Origin: JAGNKE01 sp964583335
Lineage (GTDB): Bacteria; Pseudomonadota; Alphaproteobacteria; Micavibrionales; Micavibrionaceae
NCBI GenBank assembly: GCA_964583335.1
Contig: CAZOVG010000007.1
Coordinates: 1-64,000, forward strand
DNA: 64,000 nt
Direction of reading: 5' to 3'
The position numbers and the translations under genes were made by a program. How positions within the stretch are numbered: the stretch's first letter is position 1; each line of letters starts with the position of its first letter. Under the pieces are notes generated by a model. The model was not told where the DNA came from, made no database searches, and worked only from the letters and a program-made list of their open reading frames with translations. This document shows positions 26,201 to 34,300 of this stretch, one piece after another.

Positions 26201-26400
26201 AGCACGAACCGAAAAAGGAACTGACTCCCGACGACATCATCCGGCAGGTGCTCGACCCGCAAAGCTCTGACGCGCCCCCGCCCGAGGAGCCCCCCGCCGA
26301 GGAACCCGCGCCCGAGCCTGAGCCGCAGTCACAGCAAAAACAGAAAGAGCCCGACCCCGAAGACGTGGTCAAGGATGTTCTCAAGGGGCTGTTACGTTAA
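23284..26400 (+). CDS. AsmA-family inner-membrane-anchored protein
   Basis: A 1038-aa protein. One N-terminal membrane helix (about 4-24) is followed by PGFMDWNQYKPQAQQQVKAITGLDLELAGDI, the start of the AsmA/TamB-like beta-groove domain. Long alternating beta repeats run to about 930 with the AsmA_2 segment (DGVLNVSDMKAGLFEGALAMNATV; FDTLDGNYVIKEGVITIQKLDLDGPEANIATTGNINL) near the C-terminus. The last 90 residues are Glu/Pro/Gln-rich and disordered. AsmA-like proteins act in phospholipid transport to the outer membrane. AAGGAG precedes the ATG. Its last 20 bp overlap the convergent membrane-protein gene. Confidence 0.9.
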   Translation: MKRALVIIPVILVILLAVAVIAPGFMDWNQYKPQAQQQVKAITGLDLELAGDIGFTILPSPRIMAEKVTIKAPEGSKAEALASVERLDVNVDLMPLLSGQVSVKYVTLVKPEINLEKLESGKLNAMTPELEALQSGQGDASAKSAGPEISLDKLVIDNGTFSFFDHTAKTETIIRNINADLAAQTLQGPYDATGSLFYEGHAAEFDLKAAKIDTQTGQLQPKLKLTLRPADLEISYTGTLNTKDQIGGQGVLSASAPSLGRVLDQFKLGALAGKDTPLKMKGVLTADTAKIDYRDFEIFLGEEPLSGSFGMLFDPLKYALEIKAPKGVQVAKIAPQLPMFKTAIFNVKVEGDAKSAKIHPSDVKLDAQEFKLSGTYSAPGKSGRAKADIDFSTGNLDYDALSAKMSVGKDTANTDLESSLRAVALPLDLDLGVNAGKLKYQGQNLEKVGANLKFRENAFSFSGVSVKNFAGADITASGEIKDVKNAGGITLDLAVNARDARELAKALKVDASGLPEQVKAVNLKARLTGSAQTMDMTANLAALNGEFIAQGKIGQPMKTATLEDLALQVKHKNMAELIQKISGAAEQDASLAKPMDVYAKITQTGKTYDLKGLKGDLAGFTVQGDAKVDTAGAKPYLTGNLKLGKVVLASGVTSGKSSGGKPGVKGERWSKDPIDAQALHALNADLTISAASITYGPWPLVAPEMKIALKDGVLNVSDMKAGLFEGALAMNATVQSAAQPRQPVHIASKASLNGVSLAQLIRALAGSQMIDASGKVNGDLDITTSGTSAAALVYDLGGQGTVTGSDIVLKGVDVKNFATALSDESKPGDSVLGLWQGSTRGGQTAFDTLDGNYVIKEGVITIQKLDLDGPEANIATTGNINLPQWTLATKHKITVKPQGDVPADVPPFEMAFSGSLDNPAQTFGQGVLQDYLNRKISRKFEKMLGDKIGIPGQKEQQNTPQEVLPSSGQEPEQHEPKKELTPDDIIRQVLDPQSSDAPPPEEPPAEEPAPEPEPQSQQKQKEPDPEDVVKDVLKGLLR

Positions 26401-27232
26401 AGCTAATGGGATCATTATGCGATCCCCAATCATAACAAAGAGCATCCATTCCGCTCAAAAGGCTGACGTAAAACATAACAAGCATCACAAGGCACGCAGG
26501 AATAGCAAAAGCGGTATGGTGAGGTTTAAAGCCGTTGCTTAAACAGGGGCGTACCGCAAGCTCTGTACCTTTGAAAAAGGCAATCGAGATCATCAAGGTT
26601 GTGCCATAATAGTCGCCGCTTAAATCGCATAAGGGCGTAGTATCGGAGCGGCCATGAGAGTAAGCATAAAAATTGAGTGTTGCCGTCAATAAAGATCCTG
26701 CAATGCATGTCTCTGCAAGCCTCAAGTCACGGGGGCATTTTTTAAAACGACCCGACATCAGAACAAGCAAAAAAATAAGAAAAAATAAGGGTAAATTGAA
26801 CACCATAAGTAAAAATGGAGCCACCCATATTTCTGACAGAGAAAAATGCCCCGAGTGCAAACCAAAGCTAAGGAAGAGAAGATCGAAAGCGACGTAGATC
26901 AGGGGCGCAACGACAAATAACGAACAAGCGCTGCCATAAAAAATCGGAAGAAAATAATTCTCGACGAAAAGATCGGACTCATCGCGCTTTTGGTAAAGGG
27001 CATAAAGCCATCGCAGCCATTGCATGGAAACAACAAGGATGAGGAACAAAAGATAAGGGCTTACATCGGTGCTTAAAAAATAAGATCGAAAAAGGCGTAC
27101 AGATTCAAATCCAAGACTTCCATGAAAAAATAGCAGCAAAGTCAAAAAAGCATAATAAACAACCCACAGAAGCAAGACGAATGCCGTAAACTTTAGAAAA
27201 CGCAGAAAACCGCTCTCATTGTCCGCGTTCAT
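26381..27232 (-). CDS. AT-richer multi-spanning membrane protein, unknown
   Basis: A 283-aa protein with about seven hydrophobic segments (for example FLKFTAFVLLLWVVYYAFLT, LLFLILVVSMQWLRWLY, VAPFLLMVFNLPLFFLIFLL, TAFAIPACLVMLVMFYVSLL). No family is recognised. The DNA is clearly richer in A+T than its neighbours, by eye low 40s% GC against about 60%, which suggests acquisition or relaxed codon use. Its start overlaps the stop of the RHH gene by 4 bp, and its end overlaps asmA by 20 bp, so it is the last gene of a small leftward operon. The C-terminal DALCYDWGSHNDPISFN tail is soluble. Confidence 0.65.
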   Translation of the reverse strand: MNADNESGFLRFLKFTAFVLLLWVVYYAFLTLLLFFHGSLGFESVRLFRSYFLSTDVSPYLLFLILVVSMQWLRWLYALYQKRDESDLFVENYFLPIFYGSACSLFVVAPLIYVAFDLLFLSFGLHSGHFSLSEIWVAPFLLMVFNLPLFFLIFLLVLMSGRFKKCPRDLRLAETCIAGSLLTATLNFYAYSHGRSDTTPLCDLSGDYYGTTLMISIAFFKGTELAVRPCLSNGFKPHHTAFAIPACLVMLVMFYVSLLSGMDALCYDWGSHNDPISFNVTAP

Positions 27233-27435
27233 ACTTTTTGATCTCTAAGCGACTTCAAAACAAAAACCCGGATCGCGCTGGAGAGATTCCCGCTGCGCCC
27301 CGCGTCGATCTCGGCGATGATCTGGTTGAGGCTCACCCCGCGCCGCGCCGCGATTTCCCCCAGCGCCTCCCAGAACTCGTCTTCGAGAGTCACACTGGTC
27401 GCATGTCCGGCGATCTTGACGGAGCGCTTTTTCAT
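27229..27435 (-). CDS. Ribbon-helix-helix domain protein
   Basis: A 68-aa protein of the RHH_4 type: beta strand KKRSVKIAGHATSVTLEDEFWEALGEIAARRG, then SLNQIIAEIDAGRSGNLSSAIRVFVLKSLRD. This family is widespread in alphaproteobacteria and is predicted to bind DNA as a dimer; some members resemble the Arc-like partner of toxin modules, but no toxin is seen. The ATG at 27435 begins 5 bp after the methyltransferase-like stop; the frame is open further upstream but inside that gene. It overlaps the membrane-protein start by 4 bp. Confidence 0.8.
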   Translation of the reverse strand: MKKRSVKIAGHATSVTLEDEFWEALGEIAARRGVSLNQIIAEIDAGRSGNLSSAIRVFVLKSLRDQKV

Positions 27436-27440
27436 GCGCC

Positions 27441-28241
27441 TTACGGCTCCCGCTCGAACACCATGACGGTGTGGTGCGGCTCCATGATGAAACTGTCGCG
27501 CTGACTCTGCCGCCAGCCCGTGCGCTCGATCTTCTCCCGCCATCCCTCGGCGGTGTCGTAGTTTCCGGGCAGAGGCGTCGCCCCGCCGCGAGGGCCCTGC
27601 AAGAGCCTGTGAAACAGATATTCGTGCGCATACTGAATGGCACGGTCCTGCTCGACCTCCCGTTCGGTGCGGCCAAGCGTCGCGTTCTCGATGACGACGA
27701 GGCGCTCGACCTCGCTCTCCTTGACGGCATCAAGCAACGCCTGCGCATGCTCGGGGTCTTCGTGGTGAAGGACGTTATTGAGCACCGCCACCTGAAACGG
27801 CCCGCGCAGCCCCTGCGCGTCCTCGACCTCGACGATGGTGAATTTCGGAACCCTCTGGCTCAGCGCGTCGTGATGCGGGGAGACGTTCGCGATCATACTC
27901 TCAGGGGGCAAATCCTGAAGGATGAACATCACCTGAGAGGAGAACGCCTTGGCCCGCAGGCTCAGAAAAGACGGGAACGTCTCGTTCAGCGTCGTTTGGG
28001 CCGTAAACCGCGTCTTGGCGGGCGTCCGCGCGAACAGCGCTTGCACCTCCGCCTGCGCCTGCTCGGTCGGCGTATGTTCGAGTATCCCGATCACCTGCTC
28101 GGCCAGCGCCAGAGTCTGGTCCTGCGCGACCCCCGCCGAACGGAACGTCCGCGCATACGCCTCCGCCACGCCCCGCCGCACGGCGGGATCGGAGAGAGAC
28201 TGCCTGACCTGTTCACCGGGATCGTGTCCGTCCATGACCAT
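27441..28241 (-). CDS. Methyltransferase-like protein (class I SAM fold, partial motif set)
   Basis: A protein of about 266 aa. The C-terminal half carries a class I methyltransferase look: FQVAVLNNVLHHEDPEHAQALLDAV (motif IV/V region), RLVVIENATLG, then YDTAEGWREKIERTGW and a final MVFER strand. The usual Gly-rich SAM motif is not recognisable; SMIANVSPHHDAL occupies its place. The N-terminal 110 residues are helical. It may be a divergent or inactive methyltransferase. The start is uncertain: ATG 28241 or 28235 (or TTG 28268), none with a strong ribosome site. It heads the leftward unit with the RHH and membrane genes. Confidence 0.6.
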   Translation of the reverse strand: MVMDGHDPGEQVRQSLSDPAVRRGVAEAYARTFRSAGVAQDQTLALAEQVIGILEHTPTEQAQAEVQALFARTPAKTRFTAQTTLNETFPSFLSLRAKAFSSQVMFILQDLPPESMIANVSPHHDALSQRVPKFTIVEVEDAQGLRGPFQVAVLNNVLHHEDPEHAQALLDAVKESEVERLVVIENATLGRTEREVEQDRAIQYAHEYLFHRLLQGPRGGATPLPGNYDTAEGWREKIERTGWRQSQRDSFIMEPHHTVMVFEREP

Positions 28242-28316
28242 AACGCAAGTTAACCCATCCTTGTCCAAGAATAGGCGCTAACCCCCTTATAAGGCAAGGT
28301 TTATTGGAAAAGCCCA

Positions 28317-29741
28317 CTAATCGCGGGGCTTGATCATATCCGCAGGCTTGACCCACTGCGCGAACTGCTCGGCCGTGAGCAAGCCGAGCGCAATCGCCGC
28401 ATCCTTGAGCGACGTGCCTTCCGCATGGGCCTTCTTGGCGATCTTGGCCGCATTATCGTACCCGATATGCGGGTTCAACGCCGTGACCAGCATCAGACTC
28501 TCGTTCAGCAGCTTGTCGATCCGCGCGGTATTCGCCTCGATGCCGACCACGCAATTATCCGTAAAGCTGTTGCACCCGTCGGCGATCAGGCGGATGGATT
28601 GCAGCACGTTATAGATCATGACGGGCTTGAACACGTTGAGTTCGAAATGCCCGTTCGATCCCGCCACCGTAACGGCGACATGGTTGCCCATCACTTGCGC
28701 GCACACCATGGTCAGCGCCTCGCACTGCGTCGGGTTGACCTTGCCCGGCATGATGGACGATCCCGGCTCGTTCTCCGGCAGGTCGATCTCCCCGAACCCG
28801 CAGCGCGGCCCCGAGCCGAGCAGGCGGATATCGTTCGCGATCTTCATCAGCGAAGCGGACAAGACGTTCAACGCGCCCGAAGCCTCGACCAGCGCGTCAT
28901 GCGCGGCCAGCGCCTCGAACTTGTTCTCCGCCGTGATGAAATCCAGATCGGTGATCTTGGAGACGTTCTCCGCGAACTTCTCCGCGAACCCGGCCTTGCA
29001 GTTGATCCCGGTGCCCACCGCCGTTCCGCCCTGCGCGAGTTGCAAAAGCCGGGGCAGGGTGGCCTGAACGCGCAAGATGCCGTATTCGATCTGCTTGGCG
29101 TAGCCGGAAAATTCCTGCCCGAGCGTCAGCGGCGTGGCGTCCTGCAAATGCGTCCGCCCGATTTTCACGATATCCTTGAACGCCTTCGCCTTCGCGTCCA
29201 GCGCGGAATGCAGCTTCTGCAGCGCGGGTACAAGCTCGTGATGGATCTGCTCGACCGCCGAAATATGCATGACCGTCGGGAACGTATCGTTCGAGGATTG
29301 CCCCATATTCACGTGATCGTTGGGATGCACGGGCTTCTTGCTGCCCATCTCCCCGCCGAGAATTTCAATCGCGCGGTTGGAGATCACCTCGTTCGCGTTC
29401 ATGTTGGTCTGCGTGCCCGATCCGGTCTGCCAGACGACCAGCGGAAACTCGTCGGTCAGCGTCCCGTCGATCACCTCGTCCGCCGCCGCGATGATCGCCT
29501 CGCCCAGCTTGGTGTCCATAACGCCGAGCTGCATGTTGGTCAGCGCCGCCGCCTTTTTCTGAATCCCCAGAGCGCGGATCAGCGGTTCGGGCATACGCTC
29601 CCCGCCGATCTTGAAATTCCCCAGCGAGCGCTGCGTCTGCGCGCCCCAGTAACGGTGCGCGGGAACCTCGATCGGGCCGAAGGAATCGGTCTCGGTGCGG
29701 ATTGCGCCCGAATTGCTGGCGTTGACGGCGGCCTTGCTCAT
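28317..29741 (-). CDS. fumC: Class II fumarate hydratase
   Basis: Iron-independent fumarase converting fumarate to malate in the TCA cycle. The 474-aa product contains YWGAQTQRSLGNF, the substrate region QTGSGTQTNMNANEVI, HPNDHVNMGQSSND, and the superfamily signature GSSIMPGKVNPTQ with the catalytic Ser. The C-terminal domain (LNPHIGYDNAAKIAKKA) is complete. Its ATG overlaps the purK stop by 4 bp (29738-29741), so it is the last gene of a purE-purK-fumC transcript. No second fumarase is in the window. Confidence 0.95.
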   Translation of the reverse strand: MSKAAVNASNSGAIRTETDSFGPIEVPAHRYWGAQTQRSLGNFKIGGERMPEPLIRALGIQKKAAALTNMQLGVMDTKLGEAIIAAADEVIDGTLTDEFPLVVWQTGSGTQTNMNANEVISNRAIEILGGEMGSKKPVHPNDHVNMGQSSNDTFPTVMHISAVEQIHHELVPALQKLHSALDAKAKAFKDIVKIGRTHLQDATPLTLGQEFSGYAKQIEYGILRVQATLPRLLQLAQGGTAVGTGINCKAGFAEKFAENVSKITDLDFITAENKFEALAAHDALVEASGALNVLSASLMKIANDIRLLGSGPRCGFGEIDLPENEPGSSIMPGKVNPTQCEALTMVCAQVMGNHVAVTVAGSNGHFELNVFKPVMIYNVLQSIRLIADGCNSFTDNCVVGIEANTARIDKLLNESLMLVTALNPHIGYDNAAKIAKKAHAEGTSLKDAAIALGLLTAEQFAQWVKPADMIKPRD

Positions 29742-30826
29742 TGTTTCTTCTCCTTAAGAAATGTCACATGTCCCATTTTGCGCCCCTCCCGCACATCTTG
29801 CTTGCCATAAAGATGAAGGCAAGCGTTTTTTTGCGAGAGGTATTGATCCGAACTCAGGACGTCCGGCCCGATCAGGTTGATCATCTCGGCATCCGAATGC
29901 GCGAAGACCGGACCGACGGGCAGCCCGCAGACCGTGCGCACATGCTGCTCGAACTGCGAAACGGCGCAGGCGTCGATCGTCCAGTGCCCCGAATTATGCG
30001 TGCGCGGCGCGATCTCGTTGGCCAGCAGCCGCCCGCCGCGCGTCACGAACATCTCAAGCGTCAACACGCCGACAAGTCCGACGGCCTCCGCCAAGGCCTT
30101 GGCCTTCTGCACGGCCTGCGCAGATATCTCAAGATTGTGCGGCGCCGGAACGGTGGTCTTGTAAAGAATATGGTTGCGGTGCTCGTTCAGCATCGGCCCG
30201 TAGACCGCCATCGCGCCGTGCACGTCCCGCGCGACGATGACGGAAATCTCATCAATAAAGTCGATCGCGTCCTCGACAATCAAAGGGGCTCCGGCATGCG
30301 CCTTCAGAAAATCCGCCAAAGCCGCATTCTCGTTGATTCCGGCGACATCGCAGAAAATCTGGCCTTTGCCATCATAACCAAATCGCGCGGTTTTCAAAAC
30401 GAAGGACTGACTTTTCCATCCGTTCACGATGGACGCGATCTCCGCCACGGTATCGGCGGACGACCATCGCGCGGTCTCGATGTTGAGGCTGTTCAGGAAC
30501 GCCTTTTCGACCAGCCGGTTCTGCGAAGCCTCCAGAAGCTTCCGCCCCGGCCTCACGATGTCCGCTTTGACCGAATTGAGAAAATCCAGCGTTTCAATGG
30601 GAATATTCTCGAACTCGTACGAAACCGCCTCGCACAATCCGGCCAATTCGGCCAGCGCCGCCCGGTCTTCATAAGGGGCCTTGATCGTCCGCCAAGCGAC
30701 CTGCGAAGCCGGCGAGTCCTCGTCGGGGGTCAGCACCACGCAGCGAATGCCAAGCCGCGCGGCGGCCATTACGCTCATCCGCCCTAACTGCCCGCCGCCG
30801 AGAATGCCAAGGGTTCTAACGCTCAT
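29738..30826 (-). CDS. purK: N5-carboxyaminoimidazole ribonucleotide synthase
   Basis: ATP-grasp enzyme of purine synthesis that makes N5-CAIR from AIR, bicarbonate and ATP. The 362-aa product begins MSVRTLGILGGGQLGRM, continues with the ATP-grasp core (FVLKTARFGYDGKGQ, APLIVEDAIDF) and has the metal/substrate loop NEIAPRTHNSGHWT. The ATG at 30826 is preferred over a TTG 9 bp upstream. It is 33 bp downstream of purE on the same strand and overlaps fumC. Confidence 0.95.
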   Translation of the reverse strand: MSVRTLGILGGGQLGRMSVMAAARLGIRCVVLTPDEDSPASQVAWRTIKAPYEDRAALAELAGLCEAVSYEFENIPIETLDFLNSVKADIVRPGRKLLEASQNRLVEKAFLNSLNIETARWSSADTVAEIASIVNGWKSQSFVLKTARFGYDGKGQIFCDVAGINENAALADFLKAHAGAPLIVEDAIDFIDEISVIVARDVHGAMAVYGPMLNEHRNHILYKTTVPAPHNLEISAQAVQKAKALAEAVGLVGVLTLEMFVTRGGRLLANEIAPRTHNSGHWTIDACAVSQFEQHVRTVCGLPVGPVFAHSDAEMINLIGPDVLSSDQYLSQKNACLHLYGKQDVREGRKMGHVTFLKEKKQ

Positions 30827-30859
30827 AATCGGCAAAACGGGGTCATGGGATAAAGGGGG

Positions 30860-31360
30860 TCAGGCATCATCGGGAAATTCGGCCACGGCGGCGGTCTGGT
30901 CTGCGCGAAGCGCCTTAAGCCGCGCCTCGATGCCCGGATCGGACAGCGCCAAGATGGAGGCCGCCAGAATCCCGGCATTCCGTGCGCCCGGAGCGCCGAT
31001 GGCCAGCGTGCCCACCGGAACGCCCCCCGGCATCTGCACGATCGATAAAAGACTGTCCATGCCCTTGAGCGCCTTGCTCTTGACCGGAACGCCCAGAACC
31101 GGAAGATGCGTCAGGCTCGCCACCATACCCGGCAGATGCGCCGCGCCGCCCGCGCCCGCGATAATCACCTTGATCCCGCGCTTGGGGGCGGTCCGCGCGT
31201 ATTCGACCATGCGGTCGGGTGTCCGGTGCGCCGACACGATCCGGCATTCATGGGGAATCGCAAGCGATTTAAGAACGTCATGGGCATGGGAAAGGGTTTC
31301 CCAGTCGCTCTGGGAGCCCATAATAACGCCGACGAGGGGTTGACTGTCTTGCTGTATCAC
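30860..31360 (-). CDS. purE: N5-CAIR mutase, class I PurE
   Basis: Moves the carboxylate of N5-CAIR to give CAIR. The 166-aa protein has the phosphate loop VGVIMGSQSDWE, the catalytic His in the SAHRTPDRM segment, the GAGGAAHLPGM loop and the PVLGVPV and GGVPVGTLAIG segments; together these are diagnostic. It is first of the purE-purK-fumC series; the DUF465 gene lies 81 bp upstream on the same strand, an order common in alphaproteobacteria. Confidence 0.96.
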   Translation of the reverse strand: MIQQDSQPLVGVIMGSQSDWETLSHAHDVLKSLAIPHECRIVSAHRTPDRMVEYARTAPKRGIKVIIAGAGGAAHLPGMVASLTHLPVLGVPVKSKALKGMDSLLSIVQMPGGVPVGTLAIGAPGARNAGILAASILALSDPGIEARLKALRADQTAAVAEFPDDA

Positions 31361-31441
31361 CAGCCGTTTATAGCAAAGGGAGCGGAAAAATCAACACGAA
31401 CCCGCGACTTTCATCGGGGCAGGAGAAAACATAAACAACAA

Positions 31442-31663
31442 TTAGGCGATGATGTCGTCGATAAGGTCGCTTTGCAGCTTCTGGATCATATCCTTAAGCC
31501 AGAGCTTTTTTTTCTTAAGTTGCTGAACGTGCAGAAGATTTACAGGCTTATCACCCTCGGTGGCCCGTTGCAGCACGTCGTCCAGCGCCTGATGCTCGCT
31601 CTTGTACTCGGCAAGCTTTGCGCGCATTTCAAGTTGGTCTTCCATGTGTGTAAAATCGTACAT
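31442..31663 (-). CDS. YdcH-like DUF465 protein
   Basis: A short helical-hairpin protein of 67-73 aa (EMRAKLAEYKSEHQALDDVLQ, then the family-specific LLHVQQLKKKKLWLKDMIQKLQSD). The Lys-rich LKKKKLxLKD box defines DUF465. Function unknown. I take the ATG at 31663; the ATG at 31645 is equally possible, as neither has a clear ribosome-binding site, and a frame start at 31720 adds an unlikely hydrophobic tail. Confidence 0.85.
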   Translation of the reverse strand: MYDFTHMEDQLEMRAKLAEYKSEHQALDDVLQRATEGDKPVNLLHVQQLKKKKLWLKDMIQKLQSDLIDDIIA

Positions 31664-31866
31664 TCTGGTATAAATCTGTAAAAGAATAATTCTATCATAA
31701 ATTCCCATATTTATTAACACAAAACGCGGCAGCGCACAAAAAAATTCAGACGCTATCAGGCCGATTGCGCTTTGCGCGGACAGCCTGTAATGAAGAAGGG
31801 GCGGGCGATTCCGGAAATTTCCTCTGCCCGCTTCCGCATGAGAACGAAAAAAATAGGAAAATAGTC

Positions 31867-32946
31867 ATGAAAAAGAAAATCGCCATTTTCACCAGCGGGG
31901 GCGATTGCGCCGGGTTGAACGCGGTCATGCGGGCCGTGGTCCTGTCGGCCTCTCGTCTGGGCTGGGAAGTTTTGGGCATCGAAAACGGTACGGCGGGTCT
32001 TCTGGACAGCCCGCCCGCATACCGCCGCCTGACGCCCGAGAATTTCGACAATACGGTCATGCGCCTCGGCGGAACGGTTCTGGGTACCACCAATTCCCGA
32101 AACCCGTTTGAATACAAAATGGCCGACGGCAAGGTGCTCGACCGCTCCGACGAGCTGATCGCCGCCTTCAAGGCGCTGGACATCGACTACGTGATTGGAA
32201 TCGGCGGGGACGGCAGCTTCCGCATCCTTAACCGCCTGATGAAAAAGGGCGGCCTGAAATTCATCGGCATCCCCAAAACCATCGACAACGACCTCAACAT
32301 GACAGATTATTCCGTGGGGTTTGATACCGCCGTGGCTGTGGCGACCGAAGCGCTCGACAGGCTCCAGCCCACGGCGGCCAGCCACGACCGCGTGATGATC
32401 TTGGAGGTCATGGGCCGCGATGCCGGCCATATTGCCCTAACGGCCGGAATCGCAGGGGGAGCGGATATTATCCTGATCCCCGAAATCCCCTATACGATTG
32501 AAAGCGTGGCCAAAAAAATCACCGAAGTGAAGGCCGCAGGCCGCAATTTTGCCCTCGTGATGGTCTCCGAGGCCGTCAAAACCCCCGACGGCAAGAAATT
32601 CGAGGTCGTCTACCATGGCGGCGAGACGCGCTACGGCGGAATAGGGGAGTATCTGGGCGTCCGCATCGCTCAGGCCACCAATTCCGAGACCCGTGTGACG
32701 GTCCTAGGGCACGTACAGCGCGGCGCAAGCCCCACCTTCAATGACCGCCTTCTGGCCTCCGCCCTGGGCGTAAAAGCCGTGGATTTGCTTCAGGAGGAAA
32801 AATTCGCCCGTATGGTAGCCTGGCATAATATGAACGTTATAGATGTCCCCATAGAAGACGCAATCAGCGAGTGCCGCACGGTTTCCACGGGCGGTGTTCT
32901 GGTCCGCACGGCGCGGGCCTTGGGCATTTCTTTCGGTGATGCGTAG
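31867..32946 (+). CDS. pfkA: 6-phosphofructokinase
   Basis: Phosphorylates fructose-6-phosphate in glycolysis. The 359-aa product has TSGGDCAGLNAVMR, GIGGDGSFRI, PKTIDNDL, and the effector/substrate segments MGRDAGHIAL and HVQRGASPTFNDR. In the phosphoryl-donor site, Gly116 (GGDGS) is the residue typical of ATP users, because pyrophosphate users have Asp there. Lys137 (PKTIDND) is the residue found in group III and PPi-type enzymes. The combination is known in ATP-using group III enzymes, so ATP is the more likely donor. The ATG at 31867 is chosen because the upstream frame has no family sequence. Confidence 0.9.
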   Translation: MKKKIAIFTSGGDCAGLNAVMRAVVLSASRLGWEVLGIENGTAGLLDSPPAYRRLTPENFDNTVMRLGGTVLGTTNSRNPFEYKMADGKVLDRSDELIAAFKALDIDYVIGIGGDGSFRILNRLMKKGGLKFIGIPKTIDNDLNMTDYSVGFDTAVAVATEALDRLQPTAASHDRVMILEVMGRDAGHIALTAGIAGGADIILIPEIPYTIESVAKKITEVKAAGRNFALVMVSEAVKTPDGKKFEVVYHGGETRYGGIGEYLGVRIAQATNSETRVTVLGHVQRGASPTFNDRLLASALGVKAVDLLQEEKFARMVAWHNMNVIDVPIEDAISECRTVSTGGVLVRTARALGISFGDA

Positions 32947-33119
32947 CAAAGGGTTGAATTTTCTGTTACCATATTTCGATCTGCGGTGCCGAACTGTCCA
33001 CAGAGTATAAGCTTTTTTTGAGTTTTTTTGAGTCTTGCAGGCAGTCATGAGTAAAGCTAAACTTTCACCGGAATTACAAGATTTTAACCCGACTCCGGGA
33101 TGAAAGGGACTAGCCTCAA

Positions 33120-33653
33120 ATGCTTTACGTACAACAATCTCTGGGGCCTGACGAAGAACTCGTTCACATCGGCCAGTTCCACTGGATGTACACGGTTGGC
33201 GCCTTTTTCTCCATCGTCTGGGGCCTGTTTGTCGGCATCGTCATCATCGTCGTGGCGATCAAAGCTTACGATATCATGGGTGTCGATCAGATGAAAAATG
33301 CGGATGTGCTGGAATCAATCCAGATTCTGCATCCGATCATCAAACTCGCGGCGTTCTTTGTCTTCATTTTTGGTCTTCTGAAATTCGCGCATATGATGGT
33401 CATCAAGGCCACAACGGAAATCGCGATCACGAACAGCCGCCTGATTTTCAAGCGGGGCCTTGTGGCGCGTCAGGTCGGTGAAATCAACATCGACCGGATC
33501 GAAGGGGTGAACGTGTTGCAAACCATCATGGGAAGGATTTTCAACTACGGCCGTATCATGGTTCGCGGTATGGGCGTGGGAGAGGTGGTTCTGCCACCGA
33601 TCGAAGATCCTATTGCGTTCAGAAAGGCGATTGAAAAGGCGAAGGCGTTATGA
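33120..33653 (+). CDS. PH-domain membrane protein (bPH_2 family), first of pair
   Basis: A 177-aa protein with two hydrophobic segments (about 23-48 and 72-92), followed by a bacterial pleckstrin-homology-like domain: TTEIAITNSRLIFKRGLVARQVGEINIDRIEGVNVLQTIMGRIFNYGRIMVRGMGVGEVVLPPIEDP. The TNSRLIFKRG and the V-x-G-x-G turn are the family hallmark. Function unknown; such pairs are membrane-anchored and sometimes linked to stress. Its stop overlaps the start of the second copy by 4 bp (ATGA), indicating translational coupling. Confidence 0.87.
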   Translation: MLYVQQSLGPDEELVHIGQFHWMYTVGAFFSIVWGLFVGIVIIVVAIKAYDIMGVDQMKNADVLESIQILHPIIKLAAFFVFIFGLLKFAHMMVIKATTEIAITNSRLIFKRGLVARQVGEINIDRIEGVNVLQTIMGRIFNYGRIMVRGMGVGEVVLPPIEDPIAFRKAIEKAKAL

Positions 33654-34240
33654 CGACAGCAGAGCAAAAGGCATCATCCACGAAATCTTCCAGCAGCGGT
33701 CAGGAAACGTTTCAGGATCAGGAACTCAAACGCATGATGGTCTCCGGCGAGGAGGTTGTGCTGCGCGCGGAGCTTCATAACGCAATTTACTGGAAATCCT
33801 TTGCCGTAATGATTTTAGCTGTTCTCTTTTGGTTGATTGCTGCGCCACTGGGCTATCTGCTCTTTGTGGTCAGTGCGATCATGCTTATTCTGGCGGTTAT
33901 CACCAAGCATTACCTGCTTCTGGCCATCACCAACAAGCGCGTTCTGGCCCGCTACGGCCTGCTCCAGATGGATGTTGTCGATATCCGCTTCAGCAAGATC
34001 GAAAGCATCGACCTCGAACGCATGCTCCCCGGCCACATGTTCGGCTACGCCACCGTTGTCGTCATGGGCACGGGCCAGCGCTTCATCCGCATCCCCTACA
34101 TCGCGAACGCCGAGGCCTTCCGCCGTTATCACAACGAGATCACGCTGGTCCGCGAGGGCATAAAGGAGGATGAGATCGACGATCTGCCCGAACCGCCCGA
34201 AGGCAAGACCAAGAAAAAGCCTGCCCGCCGAGCGAAGTAA
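33650..34240 (+). CDS. PH-domain membrane protein (bPH_2 family), second of pair
   Basis: A 196-aa paralogue of the preceding protein. Two adjacent hydrophobic segments (about 44-85) precede the bPH domain (LLAITNKRVLARYGLLQMDVVDIRFSKIESIDLERMLPGHMFGYATVVVMGTGQRFIRIPYIANAEAFR). It has an extra N-terminal Ser-rich tail and a Lys/Pro-rich C-terminus. Together with the upstream gene it likely forms a hetero-oligomer in the inner membrane; that is inference from the overlap and shared domain. Confidence 0.87.
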   Translation: MTTAEQKASSTKSSSSGQETFQDQELKRMMVSGEEVVLRAELHNAIYWKSFAVMILAVLFWLIAAPLGYLLFVVSAIMLILAVITKHYLLLAITNKRVLARYGLLQMDVVDIRFSKIESIDLERMLPGHMFGYATVVVMGTGQRFIRIPYIANAEAFRRYHNEITLVREGIKEDEIDDLPEPPEGKTKKKPARRAK

Positions 34241-34300
34241 TCGCCGTTTCGCTCGATTCTGCTCTTGTTTTTAAGGGCAAAAGCCGCTATCCGTATCGTC

